Part shown: positions 1-8,755 of the stretch, piece after piece
Layout: every line of letters begins with the position of its first letter
Position numbering within the stretch: position 1 is the first letter of the stretch
Source of the DNA: Allobranchiibius huperziae
GTDB taxonomy: Bacteria > Actinomycetota > Actinomycetes > Actinomycetales > Dermatophilaceae
Length of the DNA: 64,000 bases
Direction of reading: 5' to 3'
Assembly (NCBI RefSeq): GCF_013410455.1
Contig: NZ_JACCFW010000001.1
Span: 1,566,929-1,630,928, forward strand
Made by a program: the position numbers and the translations under genes
Notes under the pieces: generated by a model
Told to the model about the DNA's origin: nothing
The model's input: only the letters and a program-made list of their open reading frames with translations
The model's database searches: none

Positions 1-96
1 GCCGATCGCTCCGACCGATCGGCCGCTCACCGTCTGATCGGCGAAGTTACCTGGTAGTACGGCGTATCAGGTGCGTGAAAGACCGTGCGCCGTCGA

Positions 97-102
97 TAGG
101 CT
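97..102 (+). promoter_or_regulatory. -10 hexamer of pyk (leaderless promoter)
   Basis: TAGGCT fits the actinobacterial -10 pattern TAnnnT and lies six bases before the pyk ATG. Transcription would then begin at or next to the start codon. There is no Shine-Dalgarno sequence before the ATG, which agrees with a leaderless mRNA. Bases 1-96 hold no convincing gene; they contain several GATCGG/CCGATC words of unknown meaning. Confidence 0.6.
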
Positions 103-108
103 CGACGC

Positions 109-1581
<1,473 letters not shown>

Positions 1582-1615
1582 CCGCGACCAGTGCGCCGCC
1601 GACCCTGACGCAGTT

Positions 1616-1655
1616 CGGCCCGAGGGTCACAGGTCGACCTGTGGCCCTCGGGCCG
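1616..1655 (+). terminator. Hairpin terminator after pyk
   Basis: A 19-base-pair inverted repeat (arms 1616-1634 and 1637-1655) with one mismatch and an almost absent loop sits 34 bases after the pyk stop. There is no T-tract, as is common for actinobacterial terminators. Confidence 0.75.
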
Positions 1656-1716
1656 ACGTGTGCCACCGTCGCGACCGTGTACGCCGCCCCGTATGCTGAC
1701 GCGCGCACGAACCACC

Positions 1717-1802
1717 GCCGGGGTGGTGGAATGGCAGACACGGAGCACTCAAAATGCTCTGCTCGAAAGGGCGTGCGGGTTCGAATCCCGCTCCCGGCAC
1801 CA
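1717..1802 (+). tRNA. tRNA-Leu(CAA)
   Basis: An 86-base class II tRNA. The acceptor stem GCCGGGG pairs with TCCCGGC, followed by discriminator A and an encoded CCA. The anticodon stem GAGCA/TGCTC encloses loop CTCAAAA, giving anticodon CAA, which reads UUG codons. A long variable arm and the T-loop GGTTCGAATCC are present. A possible -10 (TATGCT) lies at 1692-1697. Terminator hairpin 1819-1858 follows. Confidence 0.95.
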
Positions 1803-1818
1803 GCCTCGCACCGTGAGA

Positions 1819-1858
1819 ACGACGAACGGGGGATCCACCAGGACCCCCCGTTCGTCGT
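1819..1858. terminator. Bidirectional terminator between tRNA-Leu and the symporter operon
   Basis: Perfect 14-base-pair stem (1819-1832 with 1845-1858) and a 12-base loop. It lies between the converging tRNA-Leu (+) and the small membrane protein gene (-), and could stop transcripts from either side. Confidence 0.8.
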
Positions 1859-1875
1859 ACGTCGAGCCAGGAGAG

Positions 1876-2169
1876 CTAGAACTCCTTCGGTGCCGTGCTC
1901 TTGTCGGCTGATTCGTCCTCGACCGGCACGATGATCGGTCGCAGCCCGGCCCACAGAGCCATCAGGACCGCTACCAGGATCATCGCGAGCCCGGACCACA
2001 GGTTGAGGTTGACCCCGCCCGTCTTGTGACTGTCGGAGTCGGTGTAGTTGAAGGCGCCCATGATCGTGAGGACCACGCCGTAGATCGCGAAGAGCGCGGC
2101 GATGATGTTGCGGACGTCGAAGAGACCGGCCGCGCGCCGATGGGCGGGCGCTGTTGTCGTCTGAGCCAT
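1876..2169 (-). CDS. Small two-helix membrane protein, symporter partner
   Basis: A 97-residue protein with a short soluble N-terminus and two hydrophobic helices (about residues 20-41 and 57-80), then an acidic/lysine-rich tail. It starts 9 bases after the stop of the sodium/solute symporter gene in the same direction, with a good ribosome site (AAGGAC) before the ATG, so the two are probably co-expressed. No catalytic motif is visible. Small membrane proteins encoded next to SSS-family permeases are known (for example YjcH beside ActP and YhdT beside PanF), which suggests an accessory subunit. That role is inferred from position and size only. Confidence 0.75.
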   Translation of the reverse strand: MAQTTTAPAHRRAAGLFDVRNIIAALFAIYGVVLTIMGAFNYTDSDSHKTGGVNLNLWSGLAMILVAVLMALWAGLRPIIVPVEDESADKSTAPKEF

Positions 2170-2178
2170 GAGACGTCC

Positions 2179-3837
2179 TTAGTGGAAGATGACGTTGAGG
2201 ATGATGACGAGGACCAGGGACAAACCGGCCAGCTTGGTGGGGGAGAGCCACCAGTGGGCGACCTCGCCTTCGGCGAAGTCGGCCTTGGGGGTCATCGAGT
2301 AGACCAGTCCCCGAAGCTCCGACTCCGGCTTGGGACTCGTGTACATCGTGACCACGATGCTCACGATCACGTCGACGACGAATGCCGCACCTGCACTGAC
2401 GAAGCTGGCGCCCTGGCCGGTGAGGTTCAGCGCGCCGATGGACAAGTTGCCGAGCGCGTCCTTGGACAGGATCGCCACTACGAGAGCGCCGAGCGTTCCC
2501 GACACCAGACCGGTCCAGCCGGCCGTGGGGGTCATCCGCTTCCAGAACATGCCGACGATGAAGGTCGCGAAGAGCGGTGCGTTGAAGAACCCGAAGAGGG
2601 TCTGCAGGTAGTTCATGACGTTCGGGTACTGGCTGGCGAACGCCGACGTCCCTACGGCGACCAGCGTGCCGAGGACCGTCGCGATCCGCCCGAACGCCAG
2701 GTAGTAGTCGTCGCTGCGGTCCTTCTGGATGTAGGTCTGCCAGATGTCGTAGCTCATCACCGTGTTGAACGCCGACAGGTTGGCGGCCATACCGGCCATG
2801 AATGCCGCGAGCAGACCGGCGATGGCGACGCCGAGCAGTCCGTTCGGCAACAGGTCGCGCATCAGGAAGAGCAGCGCGTTGTTGTAGTCCGGCTTCTTCT
2901 CGCCGGCGAACGCGCCGAGACCGGCGGCCGCCATGCCCGGGATGATCACGATGAAGGGGATGAACATCTTCGGGAAGGAGCCGATGACCGGCGCCCGCTT
3001 GGCGGAGTTCATGTCCTTGCTGACCATCGCGCGCTGGACCTCGACGAAGTTGGTCGTCCAGTAGCCGAACGACAGCACGAAGCCCAGACCGAAGACGATG
3101 CCGAGGATGGAGAGGAACGAGCTGCTGAAGCCCGTGAGCCCGTTGCCCGGCCACGAGTGGGTCTGGTCGTGGGTGAGCTTGCTGGTGAGGCCGTTCCACC
3201 CACCGATCTTCTTCATCGCGATGATGGTGAGCGGCAGCAGCGCCGCCACGATGACGAAGAACTGCAGCACCTCGTTGTAGATCGCCGCTGATAGACCACC
3301 GAGGGTGATGTAGCTGAGGACGATGAGCGCAGCGATCACCGTGGACAGCCAGATGTTCCAGCCGAACAGGGTGTTGACGATGGTCGCCAGCAGGTAGAGG
3401 TTGATGCCCGCGATCAGCAACTGGGCCACGGCGAAACTGATCGAGTTGACCAGGTGGGCCGCGGAACCGAAGCGCCGGTACATGAACTCCGGGACACTGC
3501 GCACCCCGGAGCCGTAGTAGAAGGGCATCATCACCACGGCGAGGAAGAGCATCGCGGGGACGGCGCCGATCCAGTAGTAGTGGAAGGTCGGCAGCCCGAT
3601 CTGCGCGCCGTTGGCCGACATGCCCATGATCTCGGTCGCGCCGAGGTTGGCCGAGACGAACGCGAGCCCGGTGATCCATGCCGGTAGCGACCGGCCGGAC
3701 AGGAAGAAGTCGACGCTGCTGGAGACCTGACTGCGGGCAATCAGGCCGATGCCGAGCACGAAGACGAAATAGGTCGCGATGAGGATGTAGTCGATCGGCC
3801 CGGCATCCAGCCGCAGGCCGCCGGACACGGCGTTCAC
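2179..3837 (-). CDS. Sodium:solute symporter (SSS family), probable sugar transporter
   Basis: A multi-pass inner-membrane permease of the SSS family that would couple solute uptake to sodium. With the chosen GTG start it has 552 residues, normal for SglT-like sugar symporters with about 14 helices. Early residues read GPIDYILIATYFVFVLGIGL, a typical first SSS helix, followed by SGRSLPAWITGLAF, a conserved family loop. The frame stays open up to 4029, but the extra 64 residues are polar, histidine-rich and overlap the leader ORF, so the GTG at 3837 is preferred. Its first base pairs overlap the TGA of the leader ORF (GTGA). Divergence from a DeoR regulator with galT and galK suggests galactose or a galactoside as substrate; this is inference from context. 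Confidence 0.88.
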   Translation of the reverse strand: MNAVSGGLRLDAGPIDYILIATYFVFVLGIGLIARSQVSSSVDFFLSGRSLPAWITGLAFVSANLGATEIMGMSANGAQIGLPTFHYYWIGAVPAMLFLAVVMMPFYYGSGVRSVPEFMYRRFGSAAHLVNSISFAVAQLLIAGINLYLLATIVNTLFGWNIWLSTVIAALIVLSYITLGGLSAAIYNEVLQFFVIVAALLPLTIIAMKKIGGWNGLTSKLTHDQTHSWPGNGLTGFSSSFLSILGIVFGLGFVLSFGYWTTNFVEVQRAMVSKDMNSAKRAPVIGSFPKMFIPFIVIIPGMAAAGLGAFAGEKKPDYNNALLFLMRDLLPNGLLGVAIAGLLAAFMAGMAANLSAFNTVMSYDIWQTYIQKDRSDDYYLAFGRIATVLGTLVAVGTSAFASQYPNVMNYLQTLFGFFNAPLFATFIVGMFWKRMTPTAGWTGLVSGTLGALVVAILSKDALGNLSIGALNLTGQGASFVSAGAAFVVDVIVSIVVTMYTSPKPESELRGLVYSMTPKADFAEGEVAHWWLSPTKLAGLSLVLVIILNVIFH

Positions 3838-3941
3838 CGGAGTACCCCGATGGCTGTGCTCGACTCGTCCGAGCTCCACGTGCTCGCGTGAATCGGCGGC
3901 ATCGTGCCGACGGGTCGGCGGCCGCCCGTGTGCAACGTCAT
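3834..3941 (-). CDS. 35-residue leader ORF upstream of the symporter
   Basis: An ATG preceded by a strong Shine-Dalgarno (GGAGG, 8 bases upstream) opens a 35-codon frame that ends at TGA 3836-3834. This stop overlaps the GTG start of the symporter as GTGA, so the ribosome finishing the leader could re-initiate on the symporter, whose own ribosome site is weak. The peptide begins MTLHTGGRRPVG and ends TAIGVLR. It has no signal peptide, no membrane segment and no run of regulatory codons. It matches no family I recognise. It may be a translational coupling device or a small protein in its own right. Confidence 0.5.
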   Translation of the reverse strand: MTLHTGGRRPVGTMPPIHASTWSSDESSTAIGVLR

Positions 3942-4016
3942 GGTGATGTCCTCCGTAGTGCCCGCGGACGACGTGCTCGCTCGAGGGCAGCACGCGCGGA
4001 CCGCGGGTCGTCGATG

Positions 4017-4147
4017 TGATCGTTGACACTCTGGCGTGGATGTTCGATCATTGTCAACCAGCTTCGCCCATCAACCGCGCAGGTTCACACATATCTCGCC
4101 CATGCACGCCACGGTGTACGAGTGCGATGTGCGTTACTGTTCGATCA
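4017..4147. promoter_or_regulatory. Divergent promoter region with candidate DeoR-type operators
   Basis: The 275-base gap between the leader ORF and the DeoR gene contains TGTTCGATCA twice (4041-4050 and 4138-4147). An inverted related copy has core TGATCG at 4017-4022. GTTGACA (4022-4028) and TGTCAAC (4052-4058) form an inverted pair that would also supply TTGACA -35 elements on both strands. The second TGTTCGATCA overlaps a TACTGT -10 (4135-4140) for the regulator gene. This spacing is what an autoregulated repressor controlling both directions would need; binding itself is inferred. Confidence 0.45.
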
Positions 4148-4216
4148 GTGCTTCTCGCGAGGGTTCTTCAGGGCTCTCGACGAGCCCTCGCGTCCGTCAC
4201 ACCTAGGGGAGTGCCC

Positions 4217-5020
4217 GTGCTAGCTCGCGAACGCCAGGAGCGCATCCTGTCGCGAGTCCGGGCCGACGGCAGCGCGCGGGTCGCTCAGCTGACGGCCCAG
4301 TTCGGGGTGTCGGAGATGACCATCCGACGCGATCTGGACCAGTTGGACTCCGAAGGCCTGGTCGACAAGGTGCACGGCGGCGCGACGATGCCGCGGCAGG
4401 CGGTCACCGACGAACCGGGATTCAGCCGCAAGTCGCAGTTGAAGATGGCGGAGAAGAAGGCCATCGCCCGCGAGGCGGCGGCACTGATCCGCCCGGGCTG
4501 GGCCGTCGGTTTCGGCGGCGGTACGACGGCCTGGCAGGTCGCGCAGGAACTCGGCGCCGGCGCGGTCACGGGGTTGACCATCGTGACCAACTCGATCCAG
4601 GTGGCGACGGCGATCGACCCCGAGGGCGCCGGTCCCAACGTCATCCTCACCGGCGGGCTGCGCACGCCGTCCGACGCGCTCGTCGGGCCGGTGGCGCTCA
4701 ACACCATGCGCAGCCTGCACCTGGACGCACTCGTCCTGGGCGCCCACGGTTTCGACCCCGGACGCGGACTCACCACCCCCAACCTGATGGAGTCGGAGAT
4801 CAACCGCGCGATGATCGACGGCGCCAATCGCCTGATCGTCGTGGCGGATTCGAGCAAATGGGGAGTGGGAGGACTCGCGACGTTCGCCAGATTCGACGAG
4901 ATCGACATCCTGGTGACCGACACCGGTCTCCCGCGCGACGCGCGAACCGCTCTGGAGGGCGCCATCGGCGCCATCCACCTCGTCGATGTGCAAGGAGGCA
5001 CCGCCGATGAAGGTCACTAA
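4217..5020 (+). CDS. DeoR-family transcriptional repressor of the galactose cluster
   Basis: A 267-residue sugar-responsive regulator. The N-terminal helix-turn-helix is seen in ARERQERILSRVRADGSARV and FGVSEMTIRRDLDQL, the classic DeoR signature. The C-terminal half is the DeoRC effector domain, related to sugar-phosphate isomerases, with the GFGGGTT phosphate-binding loop and a GAHGFDPGRGLTTPN segment. The GTG at 4217 is chosen because AGGGGA lies 6 bases upstream and the protein then begins at the usual family position. The last 14 bases overlap galT, showing a regulator-galT-galK operon. The effector is probably a phosphorylated sugar such as galactose-1-phosphate or tagatose-type intermediates, but the sequence does not tell. 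Confidence 0.9.
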   Translation: MLARERQERILSRVRADGSARVAQLTAQFGVSEMTIRRDLDQLDSEGLVDKVHGGATMPRQAVTDEPGFSRKSQLKMAEKKAIAREAAALIRPGWAVGFGGGTTAWQVAQELGAGAVTGLTIVTNSIQVATAIDPEGAGPNVILTGGLRTPSDALVGPVALNTMRSLHLDALVLGAHGFDPGRGLTTPNLMESEINRAMIDGANRLIVVADSSKWGVGGLATFARFDEIDILVTDTGLPRDARTALEGAIGAIHLVDVQGGTADEGH

Positions 5021-6107
5021 GGCGTCGCTGGCGGACGGCCGCGACATCATCTACTACGACGAGGAGGACGACGCCGCGCGGCGGCTCGTCGACACCCGGG
5101 ATCTGAGCGGAGCGCCCACCCTGCACTCCGAGGTGCGGTACGACCCGCTGCTCAAGGAGTGGGTCGCCATCGCCTCGCACCGTCAGAGTCGCACCTACCA
5201 GCCGCCGACCAGCGACTGCCCGCTCGATCCGAGCACGCCGGAGCGGGCGACGGAGATCCCGTCGTACGACTACGACGTGGTCGTGTTCCAGAACCGGTTC
5301 CCGTCGTTTGCCCAGGGGGTGCCGCCCGTGCTGGACCGCGTCGACGACGAGCCGCTCCTCGTGCAGAAGCCGGGCGAGGGCCGTTGCGAGGTGGTGTGTT
5401 TCAGCTCCGACCACAACGCGTCGCTCGGTGACGTGTCGCCACGTCGGATGCGCACGATCGTCGACGCGTGGGCCGACCGCACCGCGGCGCTGAACGCGCT
5501 GGAGGAGGTCTCCCACGTCTTCCCGTTCGAGAACCGCGGCTCCGAGATCGGCGTCACGCTGAGCCACCCGCACGGGCAGATCTACGGCTATCCGTTCGTG
5601 CCGCCGTGGACCGCGCGGATGCTCGCCTCGGCGGCGGAGCACCACGACCAGCACGGCACCAACCTCTTCGAGGACCTGCTGCACGCCGAGCAGCGCAGCG
5701 GCACCCGGGTGGTGACGGCCAGCGAGCACTGGACGGCGTTCGTGCCCGCTACCGCGCGCTGGCCCATGGAGGTGCACCTCTACCCCAACCGGCGGGTGCG
5801 CGAGTTGCCCGAGCTGGACGACGCGCAGCGGGACGACTTCGCGCACGTGTACCTCGACGTGCTGCACCGCCTCGACGGGCTCTACGACCTGCAGATGCCG
5901 TACGTATCGGGCTGGAACCAGGCGCCTGCCGGGGGCGACACGCTCGGGGCGGAGCATGCGTACCTGCATCTGCGGTTGCTCTCCAACCGCCGCGGTCCCA
6001 CGAAGCTGAAGTACACCGCGGGATCCGAGAGCGGGATGGGGGTCTTCATCAACGACGTCGCGCCGGAGATGCAGGCCGCGTCGCTGCGCGAAGTCGCCGT
6101 CCGATGA
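5007..6107 (+). CDS. galT: Galactose-1-phosphate uridylyltransferase
   Basis: Exchanges UMP between UDP-glucose and galactose-1-phosphate in the Leloir pathway. The 366-residue product carries the active-site HPHGQ motif, with the nucleophilic His-Pro-His at residues 187-189. N-terminal SEVRYDPLLKEWVAIA and NRFPSF are GalT family segments, and the C-terminal GWNQAP and HLRLL segments follow the usual order. The ATG at 5007 is fixed by a perfect AAGGAGG eight bases upstream, inside the end of the regulator gene. Its TGA overlaps the galK ATG (ATGA), so the two are translationally coupled. Confidence 0.96.
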   Translation: MKVTKASLADGRDIIYYDEEDDAARRLVDTRDLSGAPTLHSEVRYDPLLKEWVAIASHRQSRTYQPPTSDCPLDPSTPERATEIPSYDYDVVVFQNRFPSFAQGVPPVLDRVDDEPLLVQKPGEGRCEVVCFSSDHNASLGDVSPRRMRTIVDAWADRTAALNALEEVSHVFPFENRGSEIGVTLSHPHGQIYGYPFVPPWTARMLASAAEHHDQHGTNLFEDLLHAEQRSGTRVVTASEHWTAFVPATARWPMEVHLYPNRRVRELPELDDAQRDDFAHVYLDVLHRLDGLYDLQMPYVSGWNQAPAGGDTLGAEHAYLHLRLLSNRRGPTKLKYTAGSESGMGVFINDVAPEMQAASLREVAVR

Positions 6108-7246
6108 GCGACGACGCCTTCGAGGCGGCGTACGGACGCCCGGCCGAGCTTGCGTGGCACGCGCCCGGCCGGGTCAACATCATCGGCGAACACACCGACT
6201 ACAACGACGGATTCGCTCTCCCCGCCGCGTTACCGCTCGGAGTGACGGCACAGGTCGCGGCGCGCGACGACGGCGTCATCCGGGCCTCGTCGGTGCAGGA
6301 TGACGACGCGGTGACCGTCCCGATCGTGGACCTCGCCCCGGGCAGCGTGCAGGGCTGGGCCGGGTACGTCGTCGGGGTGATCTGGGCGTTCCGCGAGGCC
6401 GGCCACCACATGCCGGGCCTGGACATCGTCGTCGACGGATCGGTGCCGATCGGATCGGGGCTGTCGTCGTCCGCGGCGCTGGAGTGCGCGGTCGCCGGGG
6501 CGGTCGACGACCTGTTCGGTCTCGGTTCGACACCTGCCGACCTGATCACCGTGGCGCGGCGGGCCGAGAACGACTACGTCGGCGTCCCCACCGGCGCACT
6601 CGACCAGTCCGCGTCGGTGTTGTGCCGGGAAGCCGAGGCTCTCTTCATCGACTTCAGGTCGATGGACACGCGCCGGGTGCCGCTGGACCTGGACGGCGCC
6701 GGACTGCGGTTGCTGGTCATCGACACCCAGGCCCGCCACCAGCTCGCGGACGGCGAGTACGCCAAACGGCGCGCCGAATGCGCCCGTGCCGCGGAGCTTT
6801 TGGGGGTGCCCATGCTGCGCGACATCGACGACGACGGGCTCGCCGGGGCACTCGAGCGGCTCACGGACCCGGTGCTGCGGCGCCGCGCCCGGCACATCGT
6901 GACCGAGAACGCCAGGACCTTGCAGACGGTGCGGGTGCTGGAGGGGCAGGGCGACCCTCGGGCGATCGGTGCCCTCCTGCTCGCCTCCCACGTCTCCCTG
7001 CGCGACGACTTCGAGGTGTCCTGTCGCGAGCTCGACCTCGCCGTGTCGACGGCGATGGACACGGGCGCGCACGGAGCGCGGATGACCGGCGGCGGCTTCG
7101 GCGGCAGCGCCATCGCACTCGTCGACGACACCGACACCGACGCTGTCACCGACGCCGTTCAGGGCGCGTTCGCCGAGGCTGAACTCACGGCACCGGTGAT
7201 CTTCGCGATGCAGCCGGCCCGCGGCGCGCACCGTTGCGACGAGTGA
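6104..7246 (+). CDS. galK: Galactokinase
   Basis: Phosphorylates galactose with ATP to galactose-1-phosphate, the substrate of the adjacent GalT. The 380-residue GHMP kinase shows all three family motifs: GRVNIIGEHTDYNDG (about residues 22-36, sugar binding), GSGLSSSAALE (about 118-128, ATP loop) and TGGGFGGSAI (about 327-336). It starts within the galT stop codon. No galE (epimerase) lies nearby, so the cell must supply UDP-galactose epimerase from another locus. A 12-base gap separates its stop from that of the convergent cupin gene, with no visible terminator. Confidence 0.97.
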   Translation: MSDDAFEAAYGRPAELAWHAPGRVNIIGEHTDYNDGFALPAALPLGVTAQVAARDDGVIRASSVQDDDAVTVPIVDLAPGSVQGWAGYVVGVIWAFREAGHHMPGLDIVVDGSVPIGSGLSSSAALECAVAGAVDDLFGLGSTPADLITVARRAENDYVGVPTGALDQSASVLCREAEALFIDFRSMDTRRVPLDLDGAGLRLLVIDTQARHQLADGEYAKRRAECARAAELLGVPMLRDIDDDGLAGALERLTDPVLRRRARHIVTENARTLQTVRVLEGQGDPRAIGALLLASHVSLRDDFEVSCRELDLAVSTAMDTGAHGARMTGGGFGGSAIALVDDTDTDAVTDAVQGAFAEAELTAPVIFAMQPARGAHRCDE

Positions 7247-7258
7247 GCCTCTGCCGCT

Positions 7259-7906
7259 CTAGTCCCATCCCTCGGCGTCCTCGAGCGTGATGAATCCGTC
7301 CTGATCGGTGTCGTACCGACCGAACTGGGCCTTGATGAGCAGCGGCGCCTCGGCATACGAGAGGCGACCGTCGCCGTCGTCGTCGAAGTCCTCCAGGACC
7401 TTCTTGAAGTTCGCGATCATCGTGTCGCGTTCGGCGCTGCTCTGGTCCTTGATGTGCGCGAACGGGTCGTGCAGCTCGACCGGTGAGGCGCCGGGCGTGT
7501 TGGAGGAGAAGAACGTCACCAGCTTGTTGCGGCCCTGGCCGAGCGTGGTGACGTTGTGCGTCGTGTGCGGCGGCACCCGCACGATCGCCGGCGCCTTCAT
7601 GTAATGGATGTCGTCGCCCGAGACGAACGCGGCCTCACCCTCGGCGAGGACGAAGACCTCCTCGGTCGGGTGCTGGTGCAGCGGGGGACCGAAGCCGGGT
7701 CCGGTCTCGGTGACCTGGACCGTCGAGTTGTCCCATCCGTAGTGCTCGCCCTCCAGTTCGACGAAGTAGTCGCCGCTGCGCACATTCCAGAAGTTGAAGA
7801 GGGACTGGTTCTGCAGCACCCAGGGCAGCCCGAGCTGGAACACGTCGCCCGGTGTCACTTCGACCTGCCTGCGCGGTGTCGATCCGCCGTCGGTGGACTG
7901 CGTCAT
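7259..7906 (-). CDS. Cupin domain fused to an EF-hand pair
   Basis: A 215-residue soluble protein. Residues about 60-140 form a cupin barrel with the metal-ligand pattern LHQHPTEEVFVL and a later histidine motif PPHTTHNV. Residues 175-186 (DDDGDGRLSYAE) and 199-210 (DTDQDGFITLED) are two canonical EF-hand calcium loops, separated by one helix. There is no signal peptide. Cupins include dioxygenases, isomerases and sensors; nothing here identifies a substrate. A calcium-binding tail on a small cupin is unusual. It is divergent from a TetR regulator with a palindrome between them, so it may be that regulator's target. Confidence 0.85.
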   Translation of the reverse strand: MTQSTDGGSTPRRQVEVTPGDVFQLGLPWVLQNQSLFNFWNVRSGDYFVELEGEHYGWDNSTVQVTETGPGFGPPLHQHPTEEVFVLAEGEAAFVSGDDIHYMKAPAIVRVPPHTTHNVTTLGQGRNKLVTFFSSNTPGASPVELHDPFAHIKDQSSAERDTMIANFKKVLEDFDDDGDGRLSYAEAPLLIKAQFGRYDTDQDGFITLEDAEGWD

Positions 7907-7937
7907 CTCACGTCTCCCGTATCCTCGGATTCTTATA

Positions 7938-7950
7938 CGATCAGTGATCG
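7938..7950. promoter_or_regulatory. Candidate TetR operator between cupin and regulator
   Basis: CGATCAGTGATCG is a perfect 6-1-6 palindrome in the 116-base divergent gap. On the minus strand TATAAG, a possible -10 for the cupin gene, begins next to it; on the plus strand it follows TTATACGA. It is well placed to block both promoters. Confidence 0.4.
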
Positions 7951-8022
7951 CCGGAGACTACGACGGTAGCCACCGGCATCAGGCAGAGCAAGGGCTCGCG
8001 CCGACGAATGAAGGGTGCAGCG

Positions 8023-8730
8023 ATGACGGAACGACGTCGCCGGGTCCGCCCGCGGTCAGAGAAGGTGACGCTGAGCGTCGCCGCGTTCACCGACGTGGCC
8101 GTCGGTCTGCTCCAGCGAGAGGGCGCGGGCGCGATCACGCTGCGGCGGGTGGCCGCCGAGCTGCAGACCGGACCGGCGTCGGTCTACGGGCACGTGAGCA
8201 CGATGCAGGAACTGCACGAGCTCGTCCTCGATCGCATGCTGGGCACCGTCGACCTTCGCGCCGACCTCGCCGACGAGCCGCGCAGCCGCGTCGAGGGGAT
8301 CCTCGACTCGTACGCCACGATGCTGCTCGACCATCGAGGGCTGGCCGACCTCGCCTCCGGGTTCATCCCCCACGGGGAGAACGCGCTCGCGCTGGCCGAG
8401 GCCGTGATCGGCTCTCTGCTGCGGCTGGGTCTGAGCCCGGGCCGCGCGGCGTGGGGCTACGACCTGCTGATGCTGCGCATGACGGCGGCGGCGGCCGAAC
8501 AGGATCGCTGGCGGGATCTCGACGGCACGAAGACAGACGCGGCGGCCGCCTTCCGCGACGCCGATCCACTCCGGTATCCGAACATCTCTCGCGTGCGGGG
8601 CCATCTGTTCTCCGGCGGGCGGGCGCGTTCGGCGTGGGCAGTGGAGGCGATCCTCGCGGGTATCGCCGACGCGCCCGATCCGGCGGAGCGGATGTCACGC
8701 GGTGGTGCTCCAGAGTTTTCGGGCCCGTAA
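8023..8730 (+). CDS. TetR/AcrR-family transcriptional regulator
   Basis: A 235-residue DNA-binding repressor. Residues about 13-60 form the TetR helix-turn-helix (ITLRRVAAELQTGPASVYGH), and the C-terminal part resembles the TetR_C ligand-binding domain found with such N-termini in actinobacteria. An ATG also exists at 8008, but AAGGG seven bases before the ATG at 8023 favours the shorter form. It faces away from the cupin/EF-hand gene. No ligand can be predicted. The next gene, pdtaR, begins 25 bases later with its own -10, so it is not clearly in the same operon. Confidence 0.88.
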   Translation: MTERRRRVRPRSEKVTLSVAAFTDVAVGLLQREGAGAITLRRVAAELQTGPASVYGHVSTMQELHELVLDRMLGTVDLRADLADEPRSRVEGILDSYATMLLDHRGLADLASGFIPHGENALALAEAVIGSLLRLGLSPGRAAWGYDLLMLRMTAAAAEQDRWRDLDGTKTDAAAAFRDADPLRYPNISRVRGHLFSGGRARSAWAVEAILAGIADAPDPAERMSRGGAPEFSGP

Positions 8731-8741
8731 CACGCCGTGAC

Positions 8742-8747
8742 TAGGCT
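8742..8747 (+). promoter_or_regulatory. -10 hexamer of pdtaR (leaderless promoter)
   Basis: TAGGCT sits eight bases before the pdtaR GTG in the 25-base gap after the TetR gene. No Shine-Dalgarno is present, so a leaderless mRNA is likely. Confidence 0.5.
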
Positions 8748-8755
8748 CGATCGGC

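Noticed and set aside
3838-4029. N-terminal extension of the symporter by 64 residues.
   Set aside because: The extra part is polar and histidine-rich, not membrane-like, and overlaps the leader ORF with its strong ribosome site. The GTG at 3837 starts just before the first SSS helix.
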